In this document: positions 48,594 through 57,820 of the stretch, one piece after another
Numbering within the stretch: the stretch's first letter is position 1
Layout of the letters: the number at the start of each line of letters is the position of its first letter
Origin: Caldicellulosiruptor danielii
GTDB lineage: Bacteria; Bacillota; Thermoanaerobacteria; Caldicellulosiruptorales; Caldicellulosiruptoraceae
Length of the DNA stretch: 64,000 bases
Direction of reading: 5' to 3'
Assembly: GCF_034343125.1 (NCBI RefSeq)
Contig: NZ_CP139957.1
Span: 2,474,001 to 2,538,000 of the forward strand
Made by a program: the position numbers and the translations under genes
Notes under the pieces: model-generated
What the model was told of the DNA's origin: nothing
Seen by the model: only the letters and a program-made list of their open reading frames with translations
The model's database searches: none

Positions 48594-49744
48594 TTTCTTC
48601 TCCTCCTGATAATTACTATACAAGCAAGCAAAAGCAAAACCTCTAAAGCTGCTATGCAAAAAAGTCCATGCTTTATATACACTGTGTTTGACCTGTCATA
48701 TACCACTGTGAACAAAAGTGTCTGAGCAATATAGTTTGGAAGAATTGACCTTAGCTTAATCAACCACTCAGAGTTTGTAAAGAACTTTACATACCCGCCA
48801 ATAATAAATGTTGTTGCTGTAGCAAATGTGTAAATTAGCACGCTTATAATCTCCATCCTTTTTATAAGCATTCTGAAAAATATACCCATTGTGAAAATTA
48901 GTGCTTGGTATAAAAATACAATGAACAACACAAGGGACAAATCCCAGCCCCAGTTTACATTGAAAAAGATTTTAGAACAAACTATAATTAAAACGCTTTG
49001 TAAGTATACAAAAACAAAACCTCCTATTGCCCTGCCAAGAAAGACTGTGTTCAAATTAGCAGGACAAACCAAAAGTCGTATTGATGTCTTTTGGCTGCTA
49101 TCAGACTCAATAACAAATGCAGCTGAAAAGATTGAATATATTATAATCATTACAAGCATTGTTATTGCATAGTAGTCAATTGCACGAGGATACTGTCCTT
49201 TGTTCAAAGCATCCACTTTAACCTCAAATGGCTCTTTTTCACCCTCATTGGTCTGAACATGTATTTTGTCCGATGATGTGACAAGGTATAGTTTTGAATA
49301 GTCAATAAATGTTTGTATCATTGAGTTTAGCACAGATACTTGGGGTGACCACTGTTTTGTGGTTACTTTGAATAAAATTTCATCCTTACCAGAAGATGTT
49401 TTTGTTTTTATCTGTATATACGCAGAGGCATTGCTTTTTAGAAACAACTTTTTTGTCTCATCATTTGAATGGGTAAATTCAATATCAAAATATCTTCTAA
49501 ATTCTTCTGATTGAAGAAATCTTTCAAACCAATTTACAATGGTAGTTGATTTATAAACTGTTAAATTAGGTTTTTGGTAAAGAACCTTTACCTTTTCTAT
49601 ATCGTCTTTCTCAAAAAAATGTGAAAGCGCATTACCAAGAATAAGTATAATTAGCAATGGAAATATTAGAAGAAGTACTATTGTTTTACGGTCTCTGATA
49701 TTTTCTAAGATGCCTATCCATACAGACCTTATAAAAACATTCAT
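48581..49744 (-). CDS. ABC-2 type exporter permease (first subunit)
   Basis: This 387-residue protein has the same ABC-2 architecture as its neighbour: one N-terminal helix (TIVLLLIFPLLIILILGNAL), an external region of about 150 residues, and five or so helices at the C-terminal end (IISVLIYTFATATTFIIGGY). It follows the ATPase gene by 2 bp with GAGGGAG as ribosome site. Co-expression with the kinase/regulator pair downstream suggests regulated export, perhaps detoxification of a peptide or ions. Confidence 0.88.
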   Translation of the reverse strand: MNVFIRSVWIGILENIRDRKTIVLLLIFPLLIILILGNALSHFFEKDDIEKVKVLYQKPNLTVYKSTTIVNWFERFLQSEEFRRYFDIEFTHSNDETKKLFLKSNASAYIQIKTKTSSGKDEILFKVTTKQWSPQVSVLNSMIQTFIDYSKLYLVTSSDKIHVQTNEGEKEPFEVKVDALNKGQYPRAIDYYAITMLVMIIIYSIFSAAFVIESDSSQKTSIRLLVCPANLNTVFLGRAIGGFVFVYLQSVLIIVCSKIFFNVNWGWDLSLVLFIVFLYQALIFTMGIFFRMLIKRMEIISVLIYTFATATTFIIGGYVKFFTNSEWLIKLRSILPNYIAQTLLFTVVYDRSNTVYIKHGLFCIAALEVLLLLACIVIIRRRRKWLF

Positions 49745-49746
49745 TT

Positions 49747-50694
49747 CTACTTTTCATCTCCCTCTTCTTTTATGTTACTACCAACTATTGTTAAATATAC
49801 TGTCTCAAGCGTTGGTTTTTTAAATTCAATTGAAACTATTTTTGAAAACTCCGAAACTGTGTTAACTATCTCTTTTATATCCATTTTTTGTTTGTCCGTT
49901 GTAATGAAAATCTGCCTATCTTTTGCCAAAACCTCTTTAACTCCTTTTATACTTTTTAGTTTATCTACCATATTCCAAAAAAGCTCTTCTACTTTTATCA
50001 CAATTAAATTATCTTCTGAAATCATGTCCTGAAGCCTTTCTTTTGTGCCACTTAATAAAACCCTTCCTCTGTTGATAATGGCAATAAAGCTACATATTTC
50101 TTCTACTTCTTCTATATAATGTGATGTATATATTATTGTTGTCCCCTCTTTGTTCAGTGCTTTTACTGAGTCAAGAATAAGTCTTCTTGAGTTTGCATCA
50201 ATTCCAACTGTTGGCTCATCCATGATAAGAAGCTTTGGCTTGTGCAAGATTGAACATGCTATATTGAGTCTTCTTTTCATACCGCCCGAAAGATTTTTGA
50301 CCTTGACATTTCTTTTGTCAGATAACATGACAAACTCAAGCGCCCAGTCAATCCTCTCTTTAAAAACATTTCCTTTTAGGTTGTAAAGCGAACCAAAAAA
50401 GCTCAGATTCTCTTGCACAGTCAAATTCGAATAAAGTGCAATGTCTTGAGGAACAAGCCCTATCTGGCTTTTTAGGGTTGATTGGTTTATGTCCATCTTC
50501 ACCTCAAATATACTTATTTTCCCACTGTCGTATGGCAAAAGTCCAAGCATACAGTTTATAAGTGTTGTCTTCCCTGCACCGTTTGGTCCTAAAAGCCCAA
50601 AAATCTCACCTTCTTTAACAGTAAGGCTTAGGTTGTCAAGTGCCAAGATGTCTTTATATCTTTTTACTAAGTTTTCTATTCTTACTACATTCAT
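49747..50694 (-). CDS. ABC-2 type exporter ATPase
   Basis: This 315-residue ATPase has Walker A LLGPNGAGKTTLINCML, Q-loop IGLVPQD, signature LSGGMKRRLNIACSIL, Walker B LLIMDEPTVGID and the H-loop TSHYIEE. A C-terminal extension of about 80 residues is typical of CcmA/NatA-type ATPases. It powers the two permeases encoded directly after it. AAGAGGAG precedes the ATG, and it heads the operon ending in the two-component system. Confidence 0.96.
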   Translation of the reverse strand: MNVVRIENLVKRYKDILALDNLSLTVKEGEIFGLLGPNGAGKTTLINCMLGLLPYDSGKISIFEVKMDINQSTLKSQIGLVPQDIALYSNLTVQENLSFFGSLYNLKGNVFKERIDWALEFVMLSDKRNVKVKNLSGGMKRRLNIACSILHKPKLLIMDEPTVGIDANSRRLILDSVKALNKEGTTIIYTSHYIEEVEEICSFIAIINRGRVLLSGTKERLQDMISEDNLIVIKVEELFWNMVDKLKSIKGVKEVLAKDRQIFITTDKQKMDIKEIVNTVSEFSKIVSIEFKKPTLETVYLTIVGSNIKEEGDEK

Positions 50695-50893
50695 TTTCTT
50701 TTCTACTCCTCTTTAAAGTATTTAAGTCCATTATAAATCCAAAAAAGTCCTGAGAGTAGTGACATTTGTCACATGAGATTCGTAAATAGAAATTTAATTT
50801 CTGCAAAAAAGAAAGTTTTGGTTTAAAAAAGTTTAAAATCATACCAATGTGATGTATAATATTTTACAAAGCGAAGATTATAGGTGAAACAAC

Positions 50894-51467
50894 ATGGAAT
50901 CAAGTCTAAATAAATATGAATACTATACATATGAAGAATTTGAAAAATATCAGCAATCTGAAATTCAGTATAAAATGGAGTATGACAATGGTTATATATT
51001 TTGTATGACTCCTGTTCATCCTAATCATGATAGAGTAAAAAACAAGCTTGCAATGTCTTTTATAAACCACTTTGGGTTTGGGCGAAAAATGTGAAGTTTT
51101 CACAAGTGACGTGGCAGTTGTGTTTGAAAACGAAAAAGAAAAGTTTGAGTTTTTACCAGATATTATGGTTTGCTGCTCATCACAAAAATTTGAGGGATTA
51201 AAGTACAAAGGCATTCCTCTGTTGATAGTTGAGATACTATCCTACGCTACACAACACAGAGATCGAGGTTTGAAGCTTTATGTATATGAAAAGTTTGGTG
51301 TCAAAGAATATTGGATTGTCGATATTGCAAACGAATGTATAGAGGTTTACAGTAACAATATAAATGGAAAGTATATGACATATAATAATTACACAAAAGG
51401 AATGACAATTAAAACAATAAACAACATTACAATATTAGTAGATGATGTGTTTGGCGTGGTGAAATAA
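50894..51467 (+). pseudogene. Uma2-family (DUF820) putative endonuclease, frameshifted
   Basis: The 5' frame (50894-51094) begins MESSLNKYEYYTYEEFEKYQ with EYDNGYIFCMTPVHPNHDRV. The second frame (51072-51467) has CEVFTSDVAVVFENEKEKFE, LPDIMVCCS, VEILSYATQHRDRGLKLYVY and KFGVKEYWIVDIANE. These are the D-E-x-K-type PD-(D/E)XK motifs of Uma2. One extra base in GGGTTTGGGCG near 51075 breaks the frame. Joined length would be about 190 residues, normal for the family. GTGATGTATAAT with its -10 at 50855-50860 could drive it. Confidence 0.8.
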
Positions 51468-51476
51468 ATACAAAAG

Positions 51477-51508
51477 GGGCTATTGCTAAAATAACAAAGA
51501 TAGCCCCT
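51477..51508. terminator. Bidirectional terminator, Uma2/lctP-like genes
   Basis: GGGGCTAT (51477-51484) pairs with ATAGCCCC (51501-51508). TTCATTTAT follows on the plus side and TTTTGTATTT on the minus side. Confidence 0.7.
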
Positions 51509-51540
51509 TCATTTATATTTATTCAAATAGCTATTTAAAT

Positions 51541-53106
51541 TTAAATTACATATCCTCTTAAAAGCAAACTGATTATCCCTGCCACAAATGCCATTATAAG
51601 TGAAATTATAAGTGTTGTTCTGAGCACTTTTGACTCTTCACCAATTGCATCAATTGCAGCAGCAGCATTTTGAAGTTTTGATGGCGAAATTCCAGAGGCA
51701 AGTCCGCCACCAAATGCAACAGCAGCTACCATCAACAGTGGTGAAAGCCCTAATAGTTTTGACGTCTCAATTGTATACTTTGCAAACATCGCAACTGTTG
51801 AGGTTTCTGTTCCTGTAATAAATCCACCTAAAATCCCTAAGTAAGGAGCTATGAATGCGTATGCACCTTTAAAACCTTTTGCAGAGTATTCTGCTAATAC
51901 ATAGACCATGTTATGTGCATTGTTCAAAAGCTCATAGCCAGCACCTGTTTTTTGATAACCTGAGTACATCATGACATATGCCATCAAGAAAAACACTGTT
52001 GATGACCAGAAAGGTTTTGGAATCCTTGATTTTGTCTTGTCCCAAGCATTCTTGAGCGCGTTTTTGTCCATTTTGAATATGAATATAGAAATTACTGTGG
52101 AAATCAAAATCCATGTGTAAGATTGCCACAAAACCCTTGTGAAAATTGGTTTTATCTTTGGACCCTTCATTACCTCAACCGGCATTGAAAGTTTGCTATA
52201 TAAAAATTCTCTAATCGGTGTTATCAAATTTGTTATGAGAATAAATACAACCAGTAAAATCCAAGGCGATACTGCCTTTAAAATTCCCATCGTCTTTTCA
52301 ATTTTTCTATCTTCATCTGTAAAATGGCTTGAGTCGTACACCTTTTTGCCCATAAGCTTTAAAATCAGCATCATCACAATCATTATCAAAATCCCTGCAA
52401 AGATACCTGTTATAACAGGTGCCTTTACCAAAATTGCAAGCTCTGCAGCTGCATATGAGGTCAAGCCCACAATTATAGCAGGCACAAACCCTCTTTTGAC
52501 AAACTTGCTATTGCCAATTATAAAAAGCATTGCAAGAGATATTGTAAATGAAACAACTCCAACAAATGGCAAAAAGTACCTTGCAGTTGTTATCAAGTCA
52601 ACATTTGCAATCTGAGAAAACACAACCAGCGGTGTGCCAAGAAGAGCATATGTACAAAGGGCATCAAATCCGACTGCAGACAGGGCAATTGCAGCAAATG
52701 TCGAATACCCAAGACCAATCAAAATTGGTGGTAAAACTGTCACAGGTACTGCACCTGTTGCTGCCAAAAATGTTCCAAAACCGACGTTCAAAATAAGCGC
52801 CTGAAATACCTTGTCATCCTTAGACAGGCCTTTGATAAATACAATAATTCTTTTCATTGCACCTGCAGACTCCATGACATTTAGCTGCAAGATTGACGTG
52901 AAAACAACTAAGGATACAGGAAGTGCTGCTAAAAAGCCCATAATGGATGATTTTAGAACAACATCAAATGAGGTTTTAAAATACACAATAGCAATTAAAG
53001 CTGTTGCCAGCCATCCGACAAGCCCTGCAACATCTGCAGTCTTCTTTGCAAAGATGAGAAGAAATAAGACAAGCAAAATTGGCAAGACACTTAAAAATAT
53101 ATCCAT
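51541..53106 (-). CDS. L-lactate permease-family transporter
   Basis: This 521-residue membrane protein has about 12-13 helices and the LctP-family blocks AATGAVPVTVLPPILIGLGY, GFDALCTYALLGTPLVVF and LGGFITGTETSTVAMFAKYT, ending with SGISPSKLQNAAAAIDAIGE. Members take up or release lactate and glycolate in symport with protons. AAAGGGGATTG lies before the ATG. It sits alone, between terminators, beside an HD-domain gene. In a lactate-producing fermenter it may act in export. Confidence 0.92.
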   Translation of the reverse strand: MDIFLSVLPILLVLFLLIFAKKTADVAGLVGWLATALIAIVYFKTSFDVVLKSSIMGFLAALPVSLVVFTSILQLNVMESAGAMKRIIVFIKGLSKDDKVFQALILNVGFGTFLAATGAVPVTVLPPILIGLGYSTFAAIALSAVGFDALCTYALLGTPLVVFSQIANVDLITTARYFLPFVGVVSFTISLAMLFIIGNSKFVKRGFVPAIIVGLTSYAAAELAILVKAPVITGIFAGILIMIVMMLILKLMGKKVYDSSHFTDEDRKIEKTMGILKAVSPWILLVVFILITNLITPIREFLYSKLSMPVEVMKGPKIKPIFTRVLWQSYTWILISTVISIFIFKMDKNALKNAWDKTKSRIPKPFWSSTVFFLMAYVMMYSGYQKTGAGYELLNNAHNMVYVLAEYSAKGFKGAYAFIAPYLGILGGFITGTETSTVAMFAKYTIETSKLLGLSPLLMVAAVAFGGGLASGISPSKLQNAAAAIDAIGEESKVLRTTLIISLIMAFVAGIISLLLRGYVI

Positions 53107-53204
53107 ACTACCATCAATCCCCTTTCTACCATTCTACAGATTTTATTTTTTAGAAGACCAGCACAAAATCCTATTTAGAGCTGGCTAATCCTACCAGTTC
53201 TACC

Positions 53205-53696
53205 TCATACTTCAAACATCTTTTCAATCAGGAAAAGTCCCATTTTTGTTTTAAAGTATTTGTGTTTTATGCTCTTTATTGTTTCGAATTCCATAGAGTC
53301 TTCATATATATTTACAAGAAAATCTGCTTCAACAAGGATTTGAAAGTCAATGTCATCTATTTTCGAATATGAATGATGACTGCCAATGAGAAAAAGTATC
53401 CTCTCAAGTGTGTCTTTTTCGATATTCATGGGTGACAAAATTTCTTTTGCAACCTCTGGTCCTTCAATCTCCTGCAGATGACCTGCTGTTGAATTATATT
53501 TCTGTTCACACACCTTAATTCCAATATCATGTAAAAGCGCAGCAGCCTCTAAAACAAACTGTTTTTTCATGTCCAAACCTTCCGCCTTCCCAATCAGCCT
53601 TGCAAATGAAAATACTTTGAGTGCATGGTTTATTCTTCTTACATCATTTTTGAAATATTTTATCATCTCAAGTGCAATTAAATCAATAGAGTCCAA
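53205..53696 (-). CDS. HD-domain metal-dependent phosphohydrolase-like protein
   Basis: This 163-residue protein has a compact HD domain: RINHALKVFSFARLIGKAEG supplies the first His, LEAAALLHDIGIKVCEQKYN the His-Asp pair, GSHHSYSKIDD a His pair and LVEADFLVNIY the last Asp. HD proteins hydrolyse nucleotides or phosphoesters; substrate is not evident. A TTG start follows AGGGGG. It is downstream of the glutamate synthase cluster but separated by a strong terminator. Confidence 0.85.
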   Translation of the reverse strand: MDSIDLIALEMIKYFKNDVRRINHALKVFSFARLIGKAEGLDMKKQFVLEAAALLHDIGIKVCEQKYNSTAGHLQEIEGPEVAKEILSPMNIEKDTLERILFLIGSHHSYSKIDDIDFQILVEADFLVNIYEDSMEFETIKSIKHKYFKTKMGLFLIEKMFEV

Positions 53697-53734
53697 CTTA
53701 AAAACCCCCTGTTTGAGAAACTTCTTGGTAAATT

Positions 53735-53771
53735 ACAAAACGGCCAATGGCAAAATTTTCTGCCACTGGCC
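53735..53771 (-). terminator. Terminator of the glutamate synthase operon
   Basis: GGCCAATGGCA (53742-53752) pairs with TGCCACTGGCC (53761-53771) with one mismatch; minus-strand TTTTGT follows. Confidence 0.75.
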
Positions 53772-53791
53772 AGATGTCATACTCTGATTTA

Positions 53792-54547
53792 TTAATAAGC
53801 ATACAGCTTTCCGTATGGGCGTTTGTTGTAAGGAATTAGCTTGTAAAATGGCTTTGACATTATATACTCTTTGCTATATCCAAAAAGCTTTACAAACTCT
53901 GTAACATATTTGTCAATGAACTTGTAATCCTCTTCTTCCATATCAACAACCTTAACCTCTTTCCCAAGCTGATATGGCTGCAGTTCTCCACGAAGATACA
54001 TCACACCACCATGCATACCTGTGCCACAGTAAAGCCCAGTTATAGGCTCACCATCTTTTAATGTAAGACCCAGCACAATTATCCTTCCACCTGCCATGTA
54101 CTCACCAAGAAAATCCCCTGCTTTCCCGCCAACCACCAATACAGGAATCTTGTCTTGATACTCCTTCATGTGAATTCCAACTCTGTAACCAACATCGCCT
54201 TTGATGAAAATCTCACCGCCGCGCATTCCATAACCTATAATATCCCCTGCAGAACCATGAACTATTATTTTGCCCGCATTCATGGTGTTTCCAATACCAT
54301 CCTGACCATTTGCAAATACCTCAATTGTAAGACCGTTCATAAATGCAGCTAGATCGTTACCAGGGGTGCCATAGATGTTAAGTTTCCTATCCGGAAATGT
54401 TAAACCATCGCCAATGTAGCGCTGACCGTTTACGTTTATTAAATCTATCTCTTTATAACCCTCATTTAGTGCATTTTCAATCATCTCATTTAGTTCTTTG
54501 TAATGTATTCCCTTTGCATCTATTGTAAGCTTTTGCTTATCTGCCAT
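53792..54547 (-). CDS. Glutamate synthase GXGXG-domain subunit
   Basis: This 251-residue protein is the stand-alone C-terminal domain of glutamate synthase large subunits. It is a right-handed beta helix with GXXGXXXG repeats such as GTPGNDLAAFMNGLTIEVFA, NGQDGIGNTMNAGKIIVHGS and GDVGYRVGIHM. In fused enzymes this domain braces the ammonia tunnel between the glutaminase and FMN sites. I start at MADKQKL (54547) with GGGGGTG 12 nt upstream. It is the last gene of the five-gene split glutamate synthase operon. Confidence 0.9.
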   Translation of the reverse strand: MADKQKLTIDAKGIHYKELNEMIENALNEGYKEIDLINVNGQRYIGDGLTFPDRKLNIYGTPGNDLAAFMNGLTIEVFANGQDGIGNTMNAGKIIVHGSAGDIIGYGMRGGEIFIKGDVGYRVGIHMKEYQDKIPVLVVGGKAGDFLGEYMAGGRIIVLGLTLKDGEPITGLYCGTGMHGGVMYLRGELQPYQLGKEVKVVDMEEEDYKFIDKYVTEFVKLFGYSKEYIMSKPFYKLIPYNKRPYGKLYAY

Positions 54548-54548
54548 T

Positions 54549-55817
54549 TTAAGCTTTTGCACCCCCTAAAATCTTCTCTTGCCTCAGCTCTTTTGGCAAG
54601 TCTAAGTATCCAAAATCATCGTCAAGAAGCCTATGTTTTATGCTTTCAACATTCAAACCTTCTTTTATCATGTTTGTTATCATGCCTGCTCTGTCAATTG
54701 AGTTTATAAACATAAATCCTAAAACACGACCATTTTTGACATAGATCTTTCTATAAGCATTCTTTTCTTTATCATGCTTTACAAGCACCTCTATATCATC
54801 TGAGTTTGGCACAACAATTCCTGCTGTTATCATGTGTACATCAAAAAACCCTATAGAGTTCATTGGAAATCCTCTGTCAAATGTCTTTTCAACCCCTGCC
54901 ATATTATAACCTGCTGTCTCGCCCTGATTGTACGCATTTGGCCAGATAGGAATTACTCTTTGCTGCTCAAATACAAAGTCGTATCCTTCTGCGCAGTCAC
55001 CTGCTGCGTATACATCCTCAATGTTTGTCCTCATATGCTCGTCTACAACAATTCCACGGTTGATTTTGAGTTCTGTCCCTTTTAAAAAGTCAATGTTTGG
55101 AACAACACCTATGGCAAACACAACTATGTCGCTATCTAAAACCTCACCATTTTTCAGCCTTACCTTTTCTACCTTACCATCCCCAATTATCTCATCAACA
55201 GATGTTTCAAGCTTAAACACAATTCCGTGTTTCTCTATCTCGTCTTGAACTATCTTTGATGCTTCTAAATCCAAGATAGAGCCCAAAATCCTATTTGCAA
55301 GCTCAACAACTGTAACCTCTAAACCCCTTTTGATAAGTGCTTCTGCTGCTTTAAGACCACTCAGCCCCGCACCAATAACCACAGCCTTTTTTGCTCCATT
55401 TTTAATTGCCTCATCTATAGCCTTAACATCATCAAATTTGATAAAGGTAAATACATTTTTCAGTTCAAACCCTTTTGTAGGTGGCACGAAAGGCTTTCCA
55501 CCTGTTGCAATAAGAAGCTTATCGTATTTTACCTTGCTATTATCATCAAGCACAACTTCTTTATTCTTAAAGTCCACTGAGATTGCTTTTTCGCCAAGTA
55601 TTGGTTCCACCTTGTTCTTTTCGTAATAGTCCTCATCTCTTATATACATCTTGCTCTCGTCAACTTTTCCAGCAAGATAGTAAGAGATAAGCGGTCTTGA
55701 ATACACCCTGTACTTTTCATCTGAGATCACAATAATAGGGTTCTGTAGATCTACTTTTCTTATTGCTTCTATACAGCCACAGGCTGCAACAGAGTTTCCT
55801 ATTATAACATATCTCAT
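54549..55817 (-). CDS. FAD-dependent NAD(P)H oxidoreductase subunit of split glutamate synthase
   Basis: This 422-residue flavoprotein has the FAD-binding start MRYVIIGNSVAACGCIEAIR and a second dinucleotide fold AVVIGAGLSGLKAAEALIKR for NAD(P)H. The FAD-closing motif is NIEDVYAAGDCAEGYDF. It belongs to the pyridine-nucleotide-disulfide/rubredoxin-reductase-like group without redox cysteines in the central fold. In the operon it would feed electrons from NAD(P)H to the ferredoxin subunit. It lies 22 bp after the ferredoxin gene. Confidence 0.9.
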   Translation of the reverse strand: MRYVIIGNSVAACGCIEAIRKVDLQNPIIVISDEKYRVYSRPLISYYLAGKVDESKMYIRDEDYYEKNKVEPILGEKAISVDFKNKEVVLDDNSKVKYDKLLIATGGKPFVPPTKGFELKNVFTFIKFDDVKAIDEAIKNGAKKAVVIGAGLSGLKAAEALIKRGLEVTVVELANRILGSILDLEASKIVQDEIEKHGIVFKLETSVDEIIGDGKVEKVRLKNGEVLDSDIVVFAIGVVPNIDFLKGTELKINRGIVVDEHMRTNIEDVYAAGDCAEGYDFVFEQQRVIPIWPNAYNQGETAGYNMAGVEKTFDRGFPMNSIGFFDVHMITAGIVVPNSDDIEVLVKHDKEKNAYRKIYVKNGRVLGFMFINSIDRAGMITNMIKEGLNVESIKHRLLDDDFGYLDLPKELRQEKILGGAKA

Positions 55818-55839
55818 CTTGCCTCATTTCCCCCTTTTT

Positions 55840-56307
55840 TTACACCTCTTTGATTACAAGCGCCTCGTTCGGGCAGTTCTTGACGCACGCAGGCTCACCA
55901 AGTTCCAAACACAAATCACACTTGGATGCTGCTTTTTTGTTCTCCCCGCGCCTTACTGCCCCGTGCGGACATGCCATTATACATGACCAGCACCCGACAC
56001 ACTTTTCCTCATCGCAGATGACTCTTCCGTCTTCAAGCTTTTTCATAGCACCTGTGATACAAGCTTTAGTGCAGGGGGCATCGTCGCAATGTCTGCACTG
56101 CAGTGCAAATGTGGTCCATTCACCACTTTTTTCTTCAACCAAAATCCTTGGTGTTGGTTTTGAATCTTTGTATTTGTTGTAAAGCTTTATAAGCTCATGT
56201 GCCTTTGGAGTCGGCTTTTTGTATTTTGAGTGGGCATAAACACAGTAAACCTCGCACAAATGGCAGCCCACACACACCTCTTCTTTTGGAAATATCTTCT
56301 TTGCCAC
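55840..56307 (-). CDS. 4Fe-4S polyferredoxin subunit of split glutamate synthase
   Basis: This protein of about 155 residues has four 4Fe-4S clusters by cysteine spacing: CVGCHLCEVYC, CRHCDDAPCTKAC, CVGCWSCIMACP and CDLCLELGEPACVKNCP. It resembles the electron-transfer subunits of DmsB type. I favour the GTG at 56307 because GGAGAGGGGG lies 9 nt upstream; an in-frame ATG at 56331 inside the previous gene is possible. It links the FAD subunit to the FMN synthase subunit. Confidence 0.88.
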   Translation of the reverse strand: MAKKIFPKEEVCVGCHLCEVYCVYAHSKYKKPTPKAHELIKLYNKYKDSKPTPRILVEEKSGEWTTFALQCRHCDDAPCTKACITGAMKKLEDGRVICDEEKCVGCWSCIMACPHGAVRRGENKKAASKCDLCLELGEPACVKNCPNEALVIKEV

Positions 56308-56311
56308 CTTT

Positions 56312-57820
56312 TTAGACCCCCTCTCCTGCATGCTTGACACCCAGAATTTCCATTTCTTTTTCTGTCAGCCCAACTGCCCTGAGCATTAGTCTATTCCCTC
56401 TCAAGCTCTCCAAAGCATTTATTCCCATTAATCCCAGCATCTCTTTTATCTCATGAGCCCAAGCACGAAGCAGGTTTGCTGCTCTTCTTGCACCAATCTC
56501 AGGGTTGAGTCTTTTTACCAAAACAGGGTCCTGTGTTGCAATACCCCAGTTGCATTTACCAGTGTGGCACTTCTGGCAAACATGGCACCCTAAAGAAATC
56601 AGTGCTGCTGTTCCAATGTAAACAGCATCAGCACCAAGTGCAATTGCTTTTACAACATCGCTACTATTTCTGATTGACCCTGCAACAATGATTGACACCT
56701 GATTTCTAATTCCTTCTTCTCGAAGTCTTGAGTCCACCGCTGCCAAAGCCAGCTCTATAGGTATACCAACATTATCCCTTATTCTAAGCGGTGCTGCACC
56801 TGTTCCGCCTCTGACACCGTCTATTGTGATAAAGTCAGCCCCAGCCCTTGCAATTCCAGATGCAATTGCTGCAACGTTGTGAACAGCTGCAATCTTGACA
56901 CCAACCGGTTTTGTGTAGTTTGTGGCCTCTTTTAGCGCAAAAATGAGCTGTCTTAAGTCCTCAATTGAATAAATATCATGGTGTGGTGCTGGTGAGATTG
57001 CATCAGAGCCTATTGGAATCATTCTTGTTCTTGATACCTCTTCACCAACCTTTTCACCAGGAAGGTGCCCGCCAATCCCCGGCTTTGCACCCTGACCTAT
57101 CTTTATCTCAATTGCCGCACCTGCATTCAAATAGTCAACATCAACTCCAAATCTTCCTGATGCACACTGAACTATTGCTCTTTCTTTGTACTTGTAAAGC
57201 TTTTGATGAAGTCCACCTTCCCCTGTATTCCAGTATGTCCCTACCTCAACTGCTGCTGCTGCCAAAGACTCGCAGGCATTGAGTGAAATAGAACCAAATG
57301 ACATCGCAGAAAACATAATAGGTACTTCTAATTCAAGCTGTGGCGGAAGTTTGGTTTTAAGGTTACCATTTTCATCAAACTCAAGCTTATCAGGTTTTCT
57401 GCCAATAAAGGTTTTGAGCTCCATCGGCTCTCTCAGCGGGTCAATTGACGGATTTGTAACTTGGCTCGCGTTTATTAAGAGTCTATCCCAGTAAATGGGA
57501 ATAGGCTTGTCGCAACCCATACCAGTCAAAAGTATTCCACCTGTCTCTGCCTGTTTGTAGATTTCATTTATATAAGCTGCTGTCCAGTTAGCATTCTCCT
57601 TGAATGCATTTTCTGTCTTTTTGATTGTAATTGCTTTTGTTGGACACATAACAACACATCTGTGGCATGCAACACACTTTGAAGAATCTGCAACAACTCT
57701 GTCTTCTTCTTCATCATATTCATGAACTTCGTTTGCACACTGTCTTACACACACTTTACAACGAATGCACTTTAGCTCGTCCCTTACAACCTCAAACTCG
57801 TTTTCATATAGCGAAATCAT
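56312..57820 (-). CDS. Glutamate synthase FMN-binding (alpha/GltB2-type) subunit with two 4Fe-4S clusters
   Basis: This 502-residue subunit has two N-terminal ferredoxin clusters (CIRCKVCVRQC and CVACHRCVVMCP). The FMN barrel follows, with PIMFSAMSFGSISLNA, GARTGTGA-like GVRGGTGAAPLRIRDNVGIP and LGADAVYIGTAALISLGCHV. Cysteines in CHVCQKCHTGKCN bind a 3Fe-4S cluster. It makes glutamate from 2-oxoglutarate and ammonia released by the glutaminase. I start at 57820, whose ATGA overlaps the glutaminase stop, after AAGGGGTG. Archaea and Thermotoga have the same split form. Confidence 0.93.
   Translation of the reverse strand: MISLYENEFEVVRDELKCIRCKVCVRQCANEVHEYDEEEDRVVADSSKCVACHRCVVMCPTKAITIKKTENAFKENANWTAAYINEIYKQAETGGILLTGMGCDKPIPIYWDRLLINASQVTNPSIDPLREPMELKTFIGRKPDKLEFDENGNLKTKLPPQLELEVPIMFSAMSFGSISLNACESLAAAAVEVGTYWNTGEGGLHQKLYKYKERAIVQCASGRFGVDVDYLNAGAAIEIKIGQGAKPGIGGHLPGEKVGEEVSRTRMIPIGSDAISPAPHHDIYSIEDLRQLIFALKEATNYTKPVGVKIAAVHNVAAIASGIARAGADFITIDGVRGGTGAAPLRIRDNVGIPIELALAAVDSRLREEGIRNQVSIIVAGSIRNSSDVVKAIALGADAVYIGTAALISLGCHVCQKCHTGKCNWGIATQDPVLVKRLNPEIGARRAANLLRAWAHEIKEMLGLMGINALESLRGNRLMLRAVGLTEKEMEILGVKHAGEGV

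Noticed and set aside
50654-50842. 62-residue minus-strand ORF upstream of the ABC ATPase gene
   Set aside because: It overlaps the ATPase start out of frame and has no ribosome site or family signature.
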